64,000 nt of DNA from Dama dama (Eukaryota > Chordata > Mammalia > Artiodactyla > Cervidae), in contig NC_083691.1 in the NCBI RefSeq assembly GCF_033118175.1, forward strand, positions 61,966,001 to 62,030,000, given 5' to 3'. Every line of letters begins with the position of its first letter. Position 1 is the first letter of the stretch. This document shows, one piece after another, positions 11,466-22,059 of this stretch. A program made the translations under genes and the position numbers. Under the pieces are notes generated by a model. The model made no database searches. It was not told where the DNA came from and worked only from the letters and a program-made list of their open reading frames with translations.

Positions 11466-11575
11466 AACTGGGAACTGCTTGAGGGTAGGGACAAGTACAT
11501 TGACCAGTGTTCCAAAAAGAAGATTGGCTAAATACACGAGTCATATTTGTTGAATACATGAATGGATGAAGGTTT
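11466..11575 (+). repeat. L2 LINE 3'-end fragment
   Basis: 'gggaactgcttgagggtagg' followed by 'acaagtacattgaccagtg' and 'tttgttgaatacatgaatgg' matches the typical L2 3' end (consensus-like 'ctccttgagggcaggga ... tttgttgaatgaatg'). Diverged and without clear ends. Confidence 0.6.
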
Positions 11576-11584
11576 GTCATTCAC

Positions 11585-11804
11585 TAGTGGATCTCAGCCA
11601 GGGGTGATATGTACCCAGGGGACAAATGGGAAAGTCTAGAGACATCTTTGGTGGTTACAGTAGTGGGGAGGAAATGCAGGGATGTGAGTGGCATCTGATA
11701 AGAGGATACTGCTAACTTCCTACTCTACGATATACAGAACAGCCTCTGTAGCAAAGAGTTTTCTGGCTCAAAATGTCAATAGTGCTGAGATAGAGAAACT
11801 GCTA
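11585..11804 (+). mobile_element. MER5A-like hAT-Charlie element
   Basis: Opening 'tagtggatctcagccagggg', then 'ggggacaaatgggaaagtct', 'agagacatctttggtggtta', 'aaaatgtcaatagtgctgag' and closing 'gagaaact'. This is the order of MER5A, a non-autonomous hAT-Charlie DNA transposon of about 190 bp shared by placental mammals. Terminal bases have decayed and I could not assign an exact target duplication. Confidence 0.8.
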
Positions 11805-13316
11805 CATCCCTCACTACCACAAGTGTTCAAAATGTCTGGATAATGTCCTTTGGTCTTTGGAAGATTCATTCAGCAAATATTTATTGAACAGTTTTCACAT
11901 TGAGATTCAACCATGGCATCCACCCAGAAAGCCCTCTGACATTTTCTTTTTCCCTGCCCCACCTCCCTTTGCCTATGCTGCCTGCCCTTCACTTTCCCCA
12001 TTGTTTTCCAATAACCATAGAGGCAAAAAATGAAAATATACTGTGGAAGGGAGTGTCTGGCATCAAAAGCATGGCTCTTTCTAGTTACTAATTTAATTGG
12101 AGCCATTTTTTTTTTTCTAGACCATTCCTTCAGAAGATGAATAAGTGTTTGCTGCCAGTACTGTCCTTGCATAGCTTGGGAAGCCCTTTGGAGATGGGCA
12201 TGAAAGGTAAAGAAGCACATTCACAGGATGTTTACTCTAATGATGCTCTCAAAAGCATTGGGGATGGTTAAACATATGCTTCCAGCATCTCTCTGTATTT
12301 TCACATTGCTGATAGATTGAGGAAAAGCTGTAAATAGAAGTAATGGACTCAGTTTATTTTTAATTAGAAGGCTGCTGCTTATAGCTAAAATTGTGACATT
12401 ACCAAGTATGTCTTTCTCTCATCTGGAAGGGAAGAATGGAGAGTTCCTATGGTTTTGAACTTGGGCCAGGTTCCCTGAGTCTCTTGGTCTCTGAGTCCTG
12501 TAATTCCAATGCCATTCAGTCACATGTGGCCATAGGATGTTTCTCTGCACTACTTAATGATGTTTTTAGATGGAGCAAGTGATGCTGTTATTAGCATACT
12601 CTTCTACAAAGTTGGAGAGCTGTTTTATGTTTCCTTTTCTTCAGATTTAACTGTTAACATTTCCCCGCAATTCAACAAAACTTACAAAGTCATATTTATA
12701 TTTAAATCTTTATTTTCAATCAAGTGTCTATTAAATTCTTAGACGCATGGGTGAGAAATGTTATGTTGCTCACTGTCTCCCAAATAAATGTTATTCTAGG
12801 AGTATAATGTTTACCTGTAGACACAATTTCTGAGGCTCTTTTGCCCCCCGGCTATAAGATGACATAGATAGACAGAGCTCGCCGGGTGTTCTGTTATTTT
12901 AGGATGTCCTGGATATCAGAAACCTTCACTGGTGTCCTAGCCTTCTAAGGGAAGTGGAGAAAATGCACATCCAAGCAATACCCAATTTGGAATTCCCAGA
13001 TAGTGGGACAGAGGACAAGCACATGATAGCCCAGCTCTAGGCCCTCATGTCCCCAAAATGATGGGACTTCTGAAATATTACTTGCTTTGAAAGAGACATT
13101 TCTCTCTTCTTCTCTGATACTTGAATTTTTTCCCTACTGGGTTAACATTTCCTGTTCTGCAGTGGTATGCCAAGCTTAAATGTGGTGATCCATGGGGAGA
13201 AAACTTACTGTTTTACACTTAGGCTATAGTTAGAAGGTCTCAGAAGAGAGTTTGATGGTTTAAGTGGATATTCTGGGAGGAAAATGGGTTTAAAGAAAAG
13301 GAGATATGAAGAGATA
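11805..13316. other. Unique sequence, no gene seen
   Basis: Non-repetitive DNA. 'ttcattcagcaaatatttat' at 11866-11885 resembles the start of a common ancient mammalian repeat but does not extend convincingly. The 116-codon frame (11870-12220, -) has no domain and is treated as chance. Confidence 0.4.
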
Positions 13317-13324
13317 TTTTAGAA

Positions 13325-13642
13325 CTGGGCTGTCCAGTATAGGGACTGCTTGCCACATGTGGCTATTGAGTCCTTGAAATGTGACTAATTTATATTGAGA
13401 CACAGTGTTAAGAATAAAATAAACACTAGATTTCTAAAGTTTTGTATAAAAAAGTAAAATATCTAATAACATTTTGATTACATGTTGAAGTAATTATGTT
13501 TTGAATATATTGTTAGATAAAATATATTATAAAGTCAATTTCACTAATTTCTTTTTACTTTTGTGATATGGCTATTAGAAAACAGACTTACATATATGGC
13601 TTACATTTGGCATTTGCAATCTGTTTCTATTGGGTGGCACTG
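13325..13642 (+). mobile_element. Non-autonomous hAT DNA transposon with TIRs and 8-bp TSD
   Basis: Ends are imperfect inverted repeats: left 'ctgggctgtccagtatag', right '...tattgggtggcactg'. Internal sequence includes 'gccacatgtggctattgag', typical of hAT-Charlie MER elements. Flanks 'ttttagaa' (13317-13324) and 'ctttagaa' (13643-13650) match at 7 of 8 positions, the target-duplication length expected of hAT. It has no coding capacity at 318 bp. I do not name the subfamily. Confidence 0.85.
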
Positions 13643-13650
13643 CTTTAGAA

Positions 13651-14104
13651 TGTTGTCCATGGACAACCATGCCTACCAGAGCACATTTCTGTGGCCTAAA
13701 GCTGAATTTGGCCTAAAATTTTAAATTTTCCAGTTTTGCTTACCCCAAACAGTACCATAGTTTCAAGTTCTATAAGCAGTAAATTCCAATGTAACATTAA
13801 AGTCTTAGAATAGGTGTTTCTTTTGTGTAATCAAGTCTTCAAGGGGTCAGCAAGTAGATGTGGTTGTATCTCTAAAAACTCTAAAATTAAATGCAATGTT
13901 TTGAGCATGTGTGAATCCCATTGGGGAGTTTCTTCGGACTTTCCTAAGGATTCCTGACTAAAATCTGTGTTGTGTATTTATAGGGGACCACTATTGCTAT
14001 AGGATTGAATGGTGGCTGAACCATATAGAACTGAAAAGCTGGGCAAGATGGTAGTGTCGCCTTGACCCCAAACAGTTTCAGAGCTCTCATCCATGGCTAG
14101 GAGT
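13651..14104. other. Unique sequence, no gene seen
   Basis: AT-rich, non-repetitive; no usable open frame, tandem repeat or recognised element. Confidence 0.4.
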
Positions 14105-14640
14105 CTGAGTGTGGTCCTATCACTCTTTTGTTCTTTAGTCCTCCATGGCTTACTATTGCCTTTAGAATAAAGTTCCCATTTGGCAGGATGGCATTAAGGC
14201 CCATTTATGTGTGAATTGTTTTCTAGTACATATCCGTGTGTGTGCCATGCTTGTCACTCGGTTGTGTCCGACTCTCTGCAGCCCCATGGACTGCAGCCTG
14301 CCAGGCTCCTCTCTCCATGGAATTTTTCAGGCAAGAATACTGGAGCCAGGTGCTATTTCTTACCCCAGGCTATGGTTAGAAGGCTATAGAAGGCTTAGAA
14401 GATCTTCCTGACCCAGGGATCAAATCTGCATCTCTTATCTCCTGCACTACAGGCAGATTATTTTTTACCACTAGCACCACCTGGAAGTTCCCATGTTTGT
14501 TCCACCAACAAAATCTGCTCCAAAATCTGAGTTCTATTAAAAGCCATGACTTTGCCTATGCTGTTCCCTCTTCTTGAAATTCCACCAAATTTTTGTCCAT
14601 CTAAAGTCTACTTAACATTAAACTCAGCTATAAGACAGGA
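14105..14640 (+). repeat. L2 LINE fragment split by a SINE
   Basis: Left part 'cattgcctttagaataaag ... ggcattaaggcccattta' and right part (after 14491) 'gctgttccctcttcttgaa ... aaactcagct' are consecutive pieces of the L2 3' region in sense orientation. A Bov-tA at about 14240-14491 separates them. The nesting order (old L2, young SINE) agrees with the known ages of the families. Confidence 0.65.
14240..14491 (-). mobile_element. Bov-tA SINE, antisense, with internal insertion
   Basis: Reverse Bov-tA: 'tgtccgactctctgcagccc', 'catggactgcagcctgccag', 'caggcaagaatactggag', then after an interruption 'gatcttcctgacccaggga' and 'caccacctggaagttcc'. Between about 14355 and 14400 the normal 'ccttctccaggg' stretch is replaced by a small reiterated sequence containing 'agaaggct' twice. 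The SINE sits inside an L2 fragment. Confidence 0.9.
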
Positions 14641-15029
14641 TGGGGAGAACATATTTACTTATTTCCCGTAGAACCAATATATCAAACATGTAAGGACTTC
14701 CACAAATTAGTAATTAAAGAAATAAATACATTGGAAATATAGGCAAAGATAAAAATAAAATTCAAGGAATAGCAAATTATGGTTAGTAACATGAAACTGC
14801 TCCATCAGTAAGAACACTGTATTTAAATTTTGATGCGCTAGATACTGTTTAAAACCCTTTCCATGGACTAATCATTTAATCTCAAAATTCATTCCCACTC
14901 ATATTTAAATAAACACAAATAATAATAATAACAAATGCTACTATTGGTGATATAGGAGAAATGAGCACTGTCATATATAATCAGTGGGCTAAAATTGTGC
15001 AAACTTTTTGAAAGCTCTTTTGGTATTGC
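14641..15029. other. AT-rich unique sequence
   Basis: AT-rich, with A-rich stretches and a short (aat)n patch near 14920-14930. No gene or family recognised. Confidence 0.4.
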
Positions 15030-15230
15030 TTCCCTAGTGGCTCAGATGGTAAAGAAGCTGCCTGCAGTGTGGGAGACCTAAGTTCTATCCCTGGGTTGGG
15101 AAGATCCCCTGGAGAAGGGAATGGCAACCTACTCCAGTATTCTTGTCTGGAGAATTCCATGGACAGAGGAGCCTGGCAGGCTACAACTGTGGGGTCGAAG
15201 AGTTGGACACGACTGAGCAACTAACACTTC
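15030..15230 (+). mobile_element. Bov-tA SINE
   Basis: Sense Bov-tA near consensus: 'cttccctagtggctcagatg', 'ctatccctgggttgggaag', 'ggcaacctactccagtattc', 'catggacagaggagcctggc', 'gtcgaagagttggacacgac', 'tgagcaactaacac'. A few bases around 'ctacaactgtgggg' are deleted compared with sister copies. Confidence 0.94.
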
Positions 15231-15549
15231 CGATCAAAATTTTAAATGTGCACATTCTGTGACTTAGAAACCACACTTCTAGGACTCTAGAATATTTGTC
15301 CTACACAAATATTAGGAGGAATGCAAAAAAGTGTAGATACAAGGTTTTCTCAGTAATGATCTGGATTGATTAAATTCTAGAATAATTCTGTTATAAAGTC
15401 ATTGATGTGGAATCAAACTGGCTAGTATGTGAACAGAGGTATATGCATTATTAATTGGAAAACATACACAGTGTAAGATATATAGCTTGATTTTACTTTT
15501 TCGAATAAAGTATATGTGTGTATATGTAGTAGTACTACTGCTATATTTA

Positions 15550-15740
15550 TTGAGTACTTAAACTGTGGTCCAGGAACTGTTTATATTCATTTTCTCACTT
15601 AATCCTTAAAACAGATCTAGACTAAATAACACAGAGATAAGGTAAGTAATTAGCTTAAGGTCACACAGCTAGTTGGTGGTTGAGCTGTGACTTAAAACCA
15701 GCTAGTTAGATTTCAGTGTTAGTTTTCTTAACCTCTGTGC
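15550..15740 (-). repeat. MIR SINE, antisense, nearly full length
   Basis: Reverse MIR: 'attcattttctcacttaat', 'acagagataaggtaagtaat', 'ttaaggtcacacagctag', 'gttgagctgtgacttaaaac', then the head side 'agtgttagttttcttaacct'. One of the longest MIR copies in the window. Confidence 0.8.
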
Positions 15741-16035
15741 TTGTGTCCGTAGAGAAGGTAGAATGGCACATTTATATAGGGGAGCAGCTTGTAAGTGTCA
15801 AAGCTTAGGCACTGCATTGTTAACCCTTTATAAACTGAGATTGGAAGCAGGGAGGAAGTGTATAAAACTTTTTTTTGTTTTATACATTTCAGTAGAAGAA
15901 GAAGACATGAAGGCTAGATTCAGGGTGATTTTTTTCTACTTTGTCAACTGAATACTGAACATGTGATGCGTTTGTCTTTGGGAGCATATCTCTAAGTGCT
16001 GCTATGAAGTTTTAAGACTCTGTTTAGTCTTTTTT

Positions 16036-16606
16036 TTTTTTAATAGTTGCTTTTTAAAAATTTTTAATTGGAGGGTAATTGCTTTACAATGCTGTATTAG
16101 CTTCTGCTGTACCACAGGGTGGATCAGCTCTAAGTGGGGCTTCGCTGGAGGCTCAGATGGTAAAGCATCTGCCTGCGATGCAGGAGACCCAGGCTTGATC
16201 CCTGGGTCAGGAAAATCCTCTGGAGAAGGAAATGGCTACCCACTCCAGTATTACTGCCTGGGAAATTCCATGGACAGAGGAGACTGGAGGGCTGTATTCC
16301 ACAAGGTCCTAAAGAGTCAGACACAACTGAGCAATAACACAAATGAACACATACATATATCCCTTCCTTCTTGATCCCCCCACTCCCTTATCCCACCCCT
16401 CTAGGCCATCACAGAGCACCAGGCCGAGCTTCCTGTGTTATATAGCTACTTCCCACTAGCTGTTTTACACATGGTAGTGTATATATGTCAATGCTACTCT
16501 CTCAGTCCATCTCACTTTCTCCTTCCCACACTATGTTCACAAGTCCATCTTCTATGTCTGCATCTGTGCAGACTTTAGATAGCCTTTCCCAGTGTTCTCA
16601 GTAAGA
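16036..16606 (-). mobile_element. Ruminant L1 3'-end fragment, antisense, split by a SINE
   Basis: T-rich start, then 'tttttaattggagggtaatt' and 'gctttacaatgctgtattag' up to 16135. It resumes after the SINE at about 16345 with 'acatacatatatcccttcc', 'ccctctaggccatcacagag', 'ttttacacatggtagtgtat' and 'catcttctatgtctgcatct'. These segments are continuous in artiodactyl L1 3' ends and are also present, unsplit, at 29079-29271. No coding part remains. Confidence 0.8.
16136..16336 (+). mobile_element. Bov-tA SINE nested in L1
   Basis: Sense Bov-tA: 'ggggcttcgctggaggctc', 'gcatctgcctgcgatgcagg', 'aggcttgatccctgggtcag', 'aatggctacccactccagta', 'gtcagacacaactgagcaat'. It interrupts the L1 3' end, so it is younger than that L1 fragment. 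Confidence 0.94.
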
Positions 16607-16703
16607 ATCAACAGTGTTCTGGTCTGTACTCCCTGCAGAACTTTTCCTCGCCACACTTTGTTTTTGTTTTATGTATTTGTTTTATGTCTTTCTCCTGCCC
16701 TAG

Positions 16704-16843
16704 GTGGCTGGATAGCTTCGCCAACTCAATGGACATGAACTTGGCAAACTCCAGGAGATAGTGAGGGACAGGGAGGCCTGGCGTACTGTAGTCCGTGGGG
16801 TCACAAAGAGTCGAACACAGTTTAGCAACTGAATAACAACAAG
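16704..16843 (+). mobile_element. BovB tail-only insertion with 9-bp TSD
   Basis: Only the last ~140 bp of BovB: 'caactcaatggacatgaact', 'agggacagggaggcctggcg', 'cacaaagagtcgaacacag', 'tttagcaactgaataacaac'. Flanking 'ctgccctag' at 16695-16703 and 16844-16852 is a plausible target duplication, which would make this a severely 5'-truncated insertion rather than a remnant of a longer copy. Before the tail there is no BovB sequence. Confidence 0.85.
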
Positions 16844-16852
16844 CTGCCCTAG

Positions 16853-16925
16853 ACAGAAAGTTAGTTGAAGGCAGGGATGGCATGTAGTAGGCATTCAGCT
16901 GTTGTTGGTTGAATGGGTGGATGTC
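16853..16925 (+). repeat. L2-like 3'-end fragment
   Basis: 'ttgaaggcagggatggcatg', 'tagtaggcattcagctgttg' and 'gttggttgaatgggtgg' resemble the L2 3' end in sense orientation. Short and diverged. Confidence 0.5.
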
Positions 16926-19024
16926 TGGGTGAATGGACAGAACGAAAAAGGCATGAGTTCCACTGAGGGAGTTTCACCTAAGCGTCAGCTTCCCTGCTGT
17001 GTTACGAACATAACAGGCAGCATGGCTGGCACCTCTCTGACTCACCGTGAGTGGTGTGTAGTCTGATGCCAGGATGAAGTAGGGCCAAATATGACAAGTG
17101 CTAGTTAATTTGATTTTCCTGGCGCAATGTTGGGCTTAATAATAGGAAGAAATGTGGCAAATAAATTGCTTGAAAATTTATCAGTCTTGTGTGGAGATTA
17201 TGAAAAATGACCTAGTCATAGCAGAAAAAAAAAAGAAGAAGAAGAAAGAAATTTAGGAGCAGCCTTAAAGCTCAACTCTTAAATTACAGCCTCCTCCGAA
17301 GATGAAACAATCCCTAATAAAATAAGAAAGTGTGTTATAAGCTGTCAGTACAGTCCCTGGCACTTAGTAGGTATTCAGAAAAGGTACCAATGTACATACC
17401 TAACAAAGGAATATAGTTTTCATCAATTCTTACCATAATCCTGGGAAGGAGAGGAAAAAGTTCATAGGAAAAATTTATTAGCTTATGTGATTTGAAAATT
17501 TATTCAAGAAAACAACTATAATCTATAAGAAAGGAAGAAAAAAAAAAGAAATGGAACTGACTTGATTATTGATCTGCTTCTATACTCTCTCTCTTTCTCT
17601 ACCCTTAAAGATAAGGGATTGATTACTTAACTGGGGAAGCAATCATACTTCTGAATTATCAGTTTGATGCCACTGTAAACTTGGAGTGATCACTTCTTAA
17701 AAATAACTATGCTAAGTTGAAAGTACAGGCTGTGTCTACAGCCTTCAGCAACAGACTTGACTGGTGGTAGCCACAGGCAGAATTGGCTTCCTTGGTCTGC
17801 TGACCCTGGCTTAACCCTTTGAAGGCACAGCTGATTTTGATGGTGCTTTCAGGGCTATTCCTTGCATATATGCTTTCTGTGGGATCACTCAATTAATTAT
17901 AATTGTCCTGCCCTAGAGAACATGGCCCTTGGCAGACTAGAGGGTGTGACCCTCCCAGGGTTTTATTTTAAGCCTTATTTTACAGAGGGCAAGTCAATCC
18001 ATGGACTCTCTTCCTCAATATTTAATCAGTCAGCAGGAGTTTCAGTGTCATAGGATCTCGGTCTTCACTAGAGAGTTACTGAGTCTTTGTGGTCTCCTTC
18101 AAAGAGAAGAAAGCAAGCTGTGCTTGCAGGTCAAGAATAAGCAGGGTAGATATTACCCCCACCCCAACGCTCCTCTCATTTCATCAAGGGCCAGGATATT
18201 TTGAGTGGGCTAATTGTTCAAACCCAGGATCAGGAAATCTGTTGGTAGCATCTGTTTTGGCGTAAGTTATTTGTGGGGGAAAAACCCCAATGAATGAGAT
18301 GAGGAAAGAGGATGAAGAGATGGAGGAAGTGGAAGAGGAAGTGGGGGAGGGGAAAGAGACAACTGTATGATGACCACTCTAATAAGAATCATCTCTAGAT
18401 ATTTTGAGCTATCCTCTGAGCAGGTACAGAGCTCAAAGCAAAAATGCATTGCCATCCTCTCCCCCCTCAGCCCCTAGTTCTCTGCCATTTTATACAAGGA
18501 AAAGGATGCTGAATGTCAGGCAAGTCCTTATAAGAGGCAGACCATCAAAGGGTGGAATATGCATGTGTGTAAGGATGGAAGAGACTTTCTTGGTGGTAGT
18601 GAGGAAAGGGGTTTCTGGATTGCTTGTTTATATGCATACAGGTCTTAGGTCATTTTTGAAACCTTATGGAGAGCGACTTTCTTCCCACAATCCCTCTGGG
18701 AGCCATTCAAACTGATGATCCTCATTGCTTCAGCCTTAGGAACAATTCTAGCTCTGGGCATTTGCTGAAGACCATTCCTTGGTCCTTGAGTTGTCCAGAA
18801 GAATTTCCTCATAAATATAGAGATAGAGTTTATAAGGACCACCATGTGTTTTTGAGCACCTACTATATTTTTGTATCCAGATGCTGTCCAGAATATTAAA
18901 AAAGTTCAGAATCCTTGGCCTCAACTGATTCACTACCTAGTCATTAACCAAGATTTTTCTATAATATAAATTCTTTAGTCATTTAAGCATATACATTTTG
19001 GGGAGCCATTTGTGAAACACATAA
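16926..19024. other. Unique, repeat-poor block
   Basis: About two kilobases with little recognisable repeat. Short A/G-rich patches occur at 17225-17250 and 17530-17550. 'ctggcacttagtaggtattc' at 17357-17376 is a minimal L2/MIR-type 3' relic. Overlapping open frames at 18.4-18.9 kb (up to 103 codons) show no domain. No exon seen. Confidence 0.4.
18297..18361. repeat. Purine-rich (GA/GGAA) tract
   Basis: About 65 bases on the + strand that are almost wholly A and G, including 'ggaagtggaagaggaagtg' and 'gggggaggggaaagagac'. Simple-sequence DNA of this sort can form triplex (H-DNA); that property is inference. Confidence 0.8.
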
Positions 19025-19140
19025 ATTGCCAGGTACTGGGCTAGGCAGTCAAGCTTAATAATAAATAAAACTTTTTTCCCTTGAAGAAGCTGGTGGAGAG
19101 AGTAAATATTAAATTGTGCTGCATGCCCTGTGAGACCATC
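19025..19140 (+). repeat. Ancient mammalian repeat fragment, family unresolved
   Basis: 'attgccaggtactgggctag' followed by 'ataataaataaaact' and 'aagaagctggtggagagag' follows a common mammal-wide repeat with the core 'gccaggcactgtgctagg' and then 'ctcaaggagctcacag'. I do not assign a family name. Similar cores occur near 57930 and 44280. Confidence 0.4.
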
Positions 19141-19394
19141 AAAATTAAGAAGACTGAAGGATCAGGATAGATTTTACAAAGTCGTGGAGACCAGAGCAAA
19201 CTCCTAATAAATCCCCTTTGAGTGGCCCAATCTCAATGTGTATGTGTGCCCATTTTGGTAAATCTTTGGAAAGTAGTACAGGTGTTTCAGCTTGAATTTG
19301 ACCCCCTGGATAAGAGTTCAGTGGCCAGACAGGAAGGGAAACTTTAGAAGAGGGGCTACATGAATAGACAGATGAGATATCAACCAGGCATTCC

Positions 19395-19505
19395 AGAAGA
19401 TTTCTGCTTATCCTCCTACTTTATAGATGAAGAAACTGGGGCCAGCTAGAGGGAAAGAACTTGAATTCAGGACTGGCAGCCTGGAAAACAGCAACCCCTT
19501 TCCAG
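19395..19505 (-). repeat. MIR-like fragment, antisense (short)
   Basis: 'ctttatagatgaagaaactg' followed by 'gggaaagaacttgaattcag' fits the middle of a reverse-oriented MIR. Only this part is recognisable. Confidence 0.5.
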
Positions 19506-19650
19506 GTCCTAAGGATTCCTTCTGCCTTTTGAATGGAGCACTGCATTCTCTGAGCACAGGGGAAAACCGGGGGCTTCCAGGGACAGAAACCTTGATGCAG
19601 TCCATTCTGGACATTGAAAATGCTAGCAGCTTGGCGTATATCAGAGAGTA

Positions 19651-19713
19651 GGTGAAGATGAAGAAGGAAAAGAAGAGGGAAGTGAAGAAAGGGGAAGAAG
19701 AAGGAAAGGAGGA
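19651..19713. repeat. Purine-rich (GAA/GGAA) tract
   Basis: About 60 bases of nearly pure purine on the + strand ('agatgaagaaggaaaagaag', 'aggggaagaagaaggaaagg'). Second such tract within 1.4 kb. Confidence 0.8.
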
Positions 19714-19724
19714 AGCTATATGTG

Positions 19725-19935
19725 TATCATGGACCAGACACTCTGCTAAGCTCAATAAGTGAATCATCTCCTTTGATCATTATATCTGCACCTGTGTGCA
19801 AGGTGGATATTGCCCCCCTGCCTTTGCACATGAAGGCACTGGGGCTCAGGATAGTTCTTTATCTTGCCCAGGCTCACCCAACCAGTGGTGAGACCTAGAA
19901 CCAACCTCACATGTATCAGACTCCTGAGTTTGTGC
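19725..19935 (-). repeat. MIR SINE, antisense
   Basis: Reverse MIR: 'ggaccagacactctgctaag', 'ctcctttgatcattatatct', 'gaaggcactggggctcagga', 'atcttgcccaggctcacc', 'caaccagtggtgagacctag', 'cagactcctgagtttgtgct'. Nearly full length. The next element, a Bov-tA, abuts its head end. Confidence 0.78.
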
Positions 19936-19942
19936 TCTAATA

Positions 19943-20151
19943 GGGCTTTCCTGGTGGCTCAGTGAAGAATCTGCCTGCCAATGGAGGAGACACTGGTTAG
20001 ATCCTTCTGTAGGGAATATCCCCTAGAGGAGGAAATGGCAACCCATTCCAGTACTCTTGCCTGGAAAAAATCCATGGACAGAGGAGTCTGGTGGGTTGCA
20101 GTCCATTGGGTGGCAAAGGGTCAGATATGGCTAAATAACAACAACAACAAT
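19943..20151 (+). mobile_element. Bov-tA SINE
   Basis: Sense Bov-tA: 'gggctttcctggtggctcag', a shortened head, 'ggcaacccattccagtactc', 'catggacagaggagtctggt', 'gcagtccattgggtggcaaa', and an (aac)n tail. Small indels occur in the head ('cagtgaagaatc' lacks the usual 'gtaaa') and an AAA insertion is present in 'ggaaaaaatccatgg'. Confidence 0.93.
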
Positions 20152-20269
20152 TGCATTGACTGCAAGAGGAGAGTGCCCAGATGACATTGTACTTTGACCC
20201 ACGTGGTGCTGTCCTTCCTGCTAAGTATTTTGAAGGAAGGTGAAAGTGCCAGGTGTCACAATTTCTCAC

Positions 20270-20430
20270 TTGAAACTTCACTTAATCTTCATCTCTCTTT
20301 AAGGTTATTATTATAAGTCCTGTTTTTGCAGAACAGGAAACTGGGGAGCTCAAGCAAGTAGGTTCAAGTCATCCAGCTTGTCAAGGTCAGAGCCGATAAG
20401 CAAACCAGATTTTTTACTCCAGGTCTGAGT
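20270..20430 (-). repeat. MIR SINE, antisense
   Basis: 'cttaatcttcatctctcttt', 'ttgcagaacaggaaactggg', 'gagctcaagcaagtaggttc', 'gtcatccagcttgtcaaggt' and 'agagccgataagcaaacc' fit reverse MIR. With the MIR at 19.73 kb and the Bov-tA between them this is a small repeat cluster. Confidence 0.7.
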
Positions 20431-22059
20431 TATCTCCTTTACAGCAGGAATTTCCATGCCATGGAAGAGAAGTCCTTGCAGGTAACTGAGGGCAACTCTA
20501 GCATGTCTCCCATTTCCAGCTTGAGATGGAGCCCAGAACCTAAGAATCTTAACAACTTTATTTCTCCACCTACCCTCACATTCTTCCCTTGTGTTTTATC
20601 TTAGAGACAGTTTTTAGGATTTGAATATCACCCTTAATTCAAGAACAAGATTCCCAGGCTCCACATGTCCTGCTAAAAACTCAACTTTATAGAGGTGTCT
20701 AGGCCATGCAATCTGTCTGCATATCTTTTCCTTTGTAGAGAAAGATATTAGGAAAAAGATGACTCTCTAACGGCAAAGGACAGGACAGGCACCTCTGTTA
20801 TCATATGATAACCATCTGCTTAAGGAGTTAGAGCTACTAATTGGTCTCTCACCTTCAATATAAAAAATGTGCCTCCAACGTGGGGTTATTGTACAGTTCA
20901 CCCATCAAAATCTACATTAAATGAAACTTCAAGCTGTGGCACAGACCACAGCTTCTTTTTTTTCCCCCCTCTGTCATGGAAATTGAAATGACTGCCAGGA
21001 AGACATGGAGAAAGCTTCTGCGACAGATGGAGGGATTTCTGAGGCCAGGGAAGTCTGTACTTTATATTTCTTAGGGCTAGTTTGAAGCACTCTCCAAAAA
21101 GCCAGACTGAAATGCTTTGGGAGGTCAGTCAGTGAGTTGCTAAACGTAGTCTGACAGCTTTAGGATGTAAAGATCAGATGAAATCCTTGTCCTCATGAAA
21201 CTTACACTTTTCCATGTCTTTACCTGTCTATGTCAAGATGGATTCTGAGATAAAGGTTAGATTTATAAATAGGAAGACAAAATGCTATTCACGTAAGATA
21301 ATTTACAAAGTCTGTCCCCCTCCAAATAACTATTCTGTCAGCTTGTCATAGTTCCTGAAATTTCGTCATTAGAAAATCATTGCTGTTCTTAATTTTGAAT
21401 TTAAAAATAATCCTCTACTAAAATACACACATTCTTCAACATGTATTTCTTTGTTTTTCTTCCCAGTACAGACTTCTTCTAGGTAGCAGGGGTGATATAG
21501 TTGGAAAGACACTTTAGGGAGGTAACGATAGTAAAAATGAAATGGTTCACAGTTTTGTTGAGGTTGGACCTTCATGCAGGAAGAATAGGGAGCATGTTCT
21601 TTAGCTTCTAAGCCATGTTGTAGGGACACAGCTTCATGTAGAAAACCTTACGGGCCAGAGTGTTATTAATCTATATGAAGAAGATGCCAGTTTGTTTCTG
21701 CAGTCAGGAGGGTCCAAGATCACTCCCTTTCTTTCTCCATTGCACCCTGAAAATCTGTGGAATTAACTGTAGTCACAACTGCTGTGACCACATAAGTAAT
21801 TACCCTGCTAAAAGTATGTTCTTGTTTCTCCAGAGCCACTTGTCTAGTGGAAATCCATTTGTTACTTAGGTCTTCAGTTTTCTATTGTTGGACCAGTGAG
21901 GGAGAAAAAGAGATAAAAATTTCTACCAAGCCATGACTAAAGTAACGAAGAACAAAGCTTGCCTGACCTTGGAGTTGCTTGCTTCTATTTCTTCAAGTGA
22001 CTTAAAGGCAATGACCTAATTTATGGGTTCTCATCCTGATACACTCCTAGTTGAAATGT
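20431..22059. other. Unique, repeat-poor block
   Basis: No interspersed repeat is clear apart from a possible ancient-repeat scrap near 21175-21215 ('tcctcatgaaacttacactt'). Open frames up to 86 codons have no recognisable domain. No exon, RNA gene or tandem repeat seen. Confidence 0.4.
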
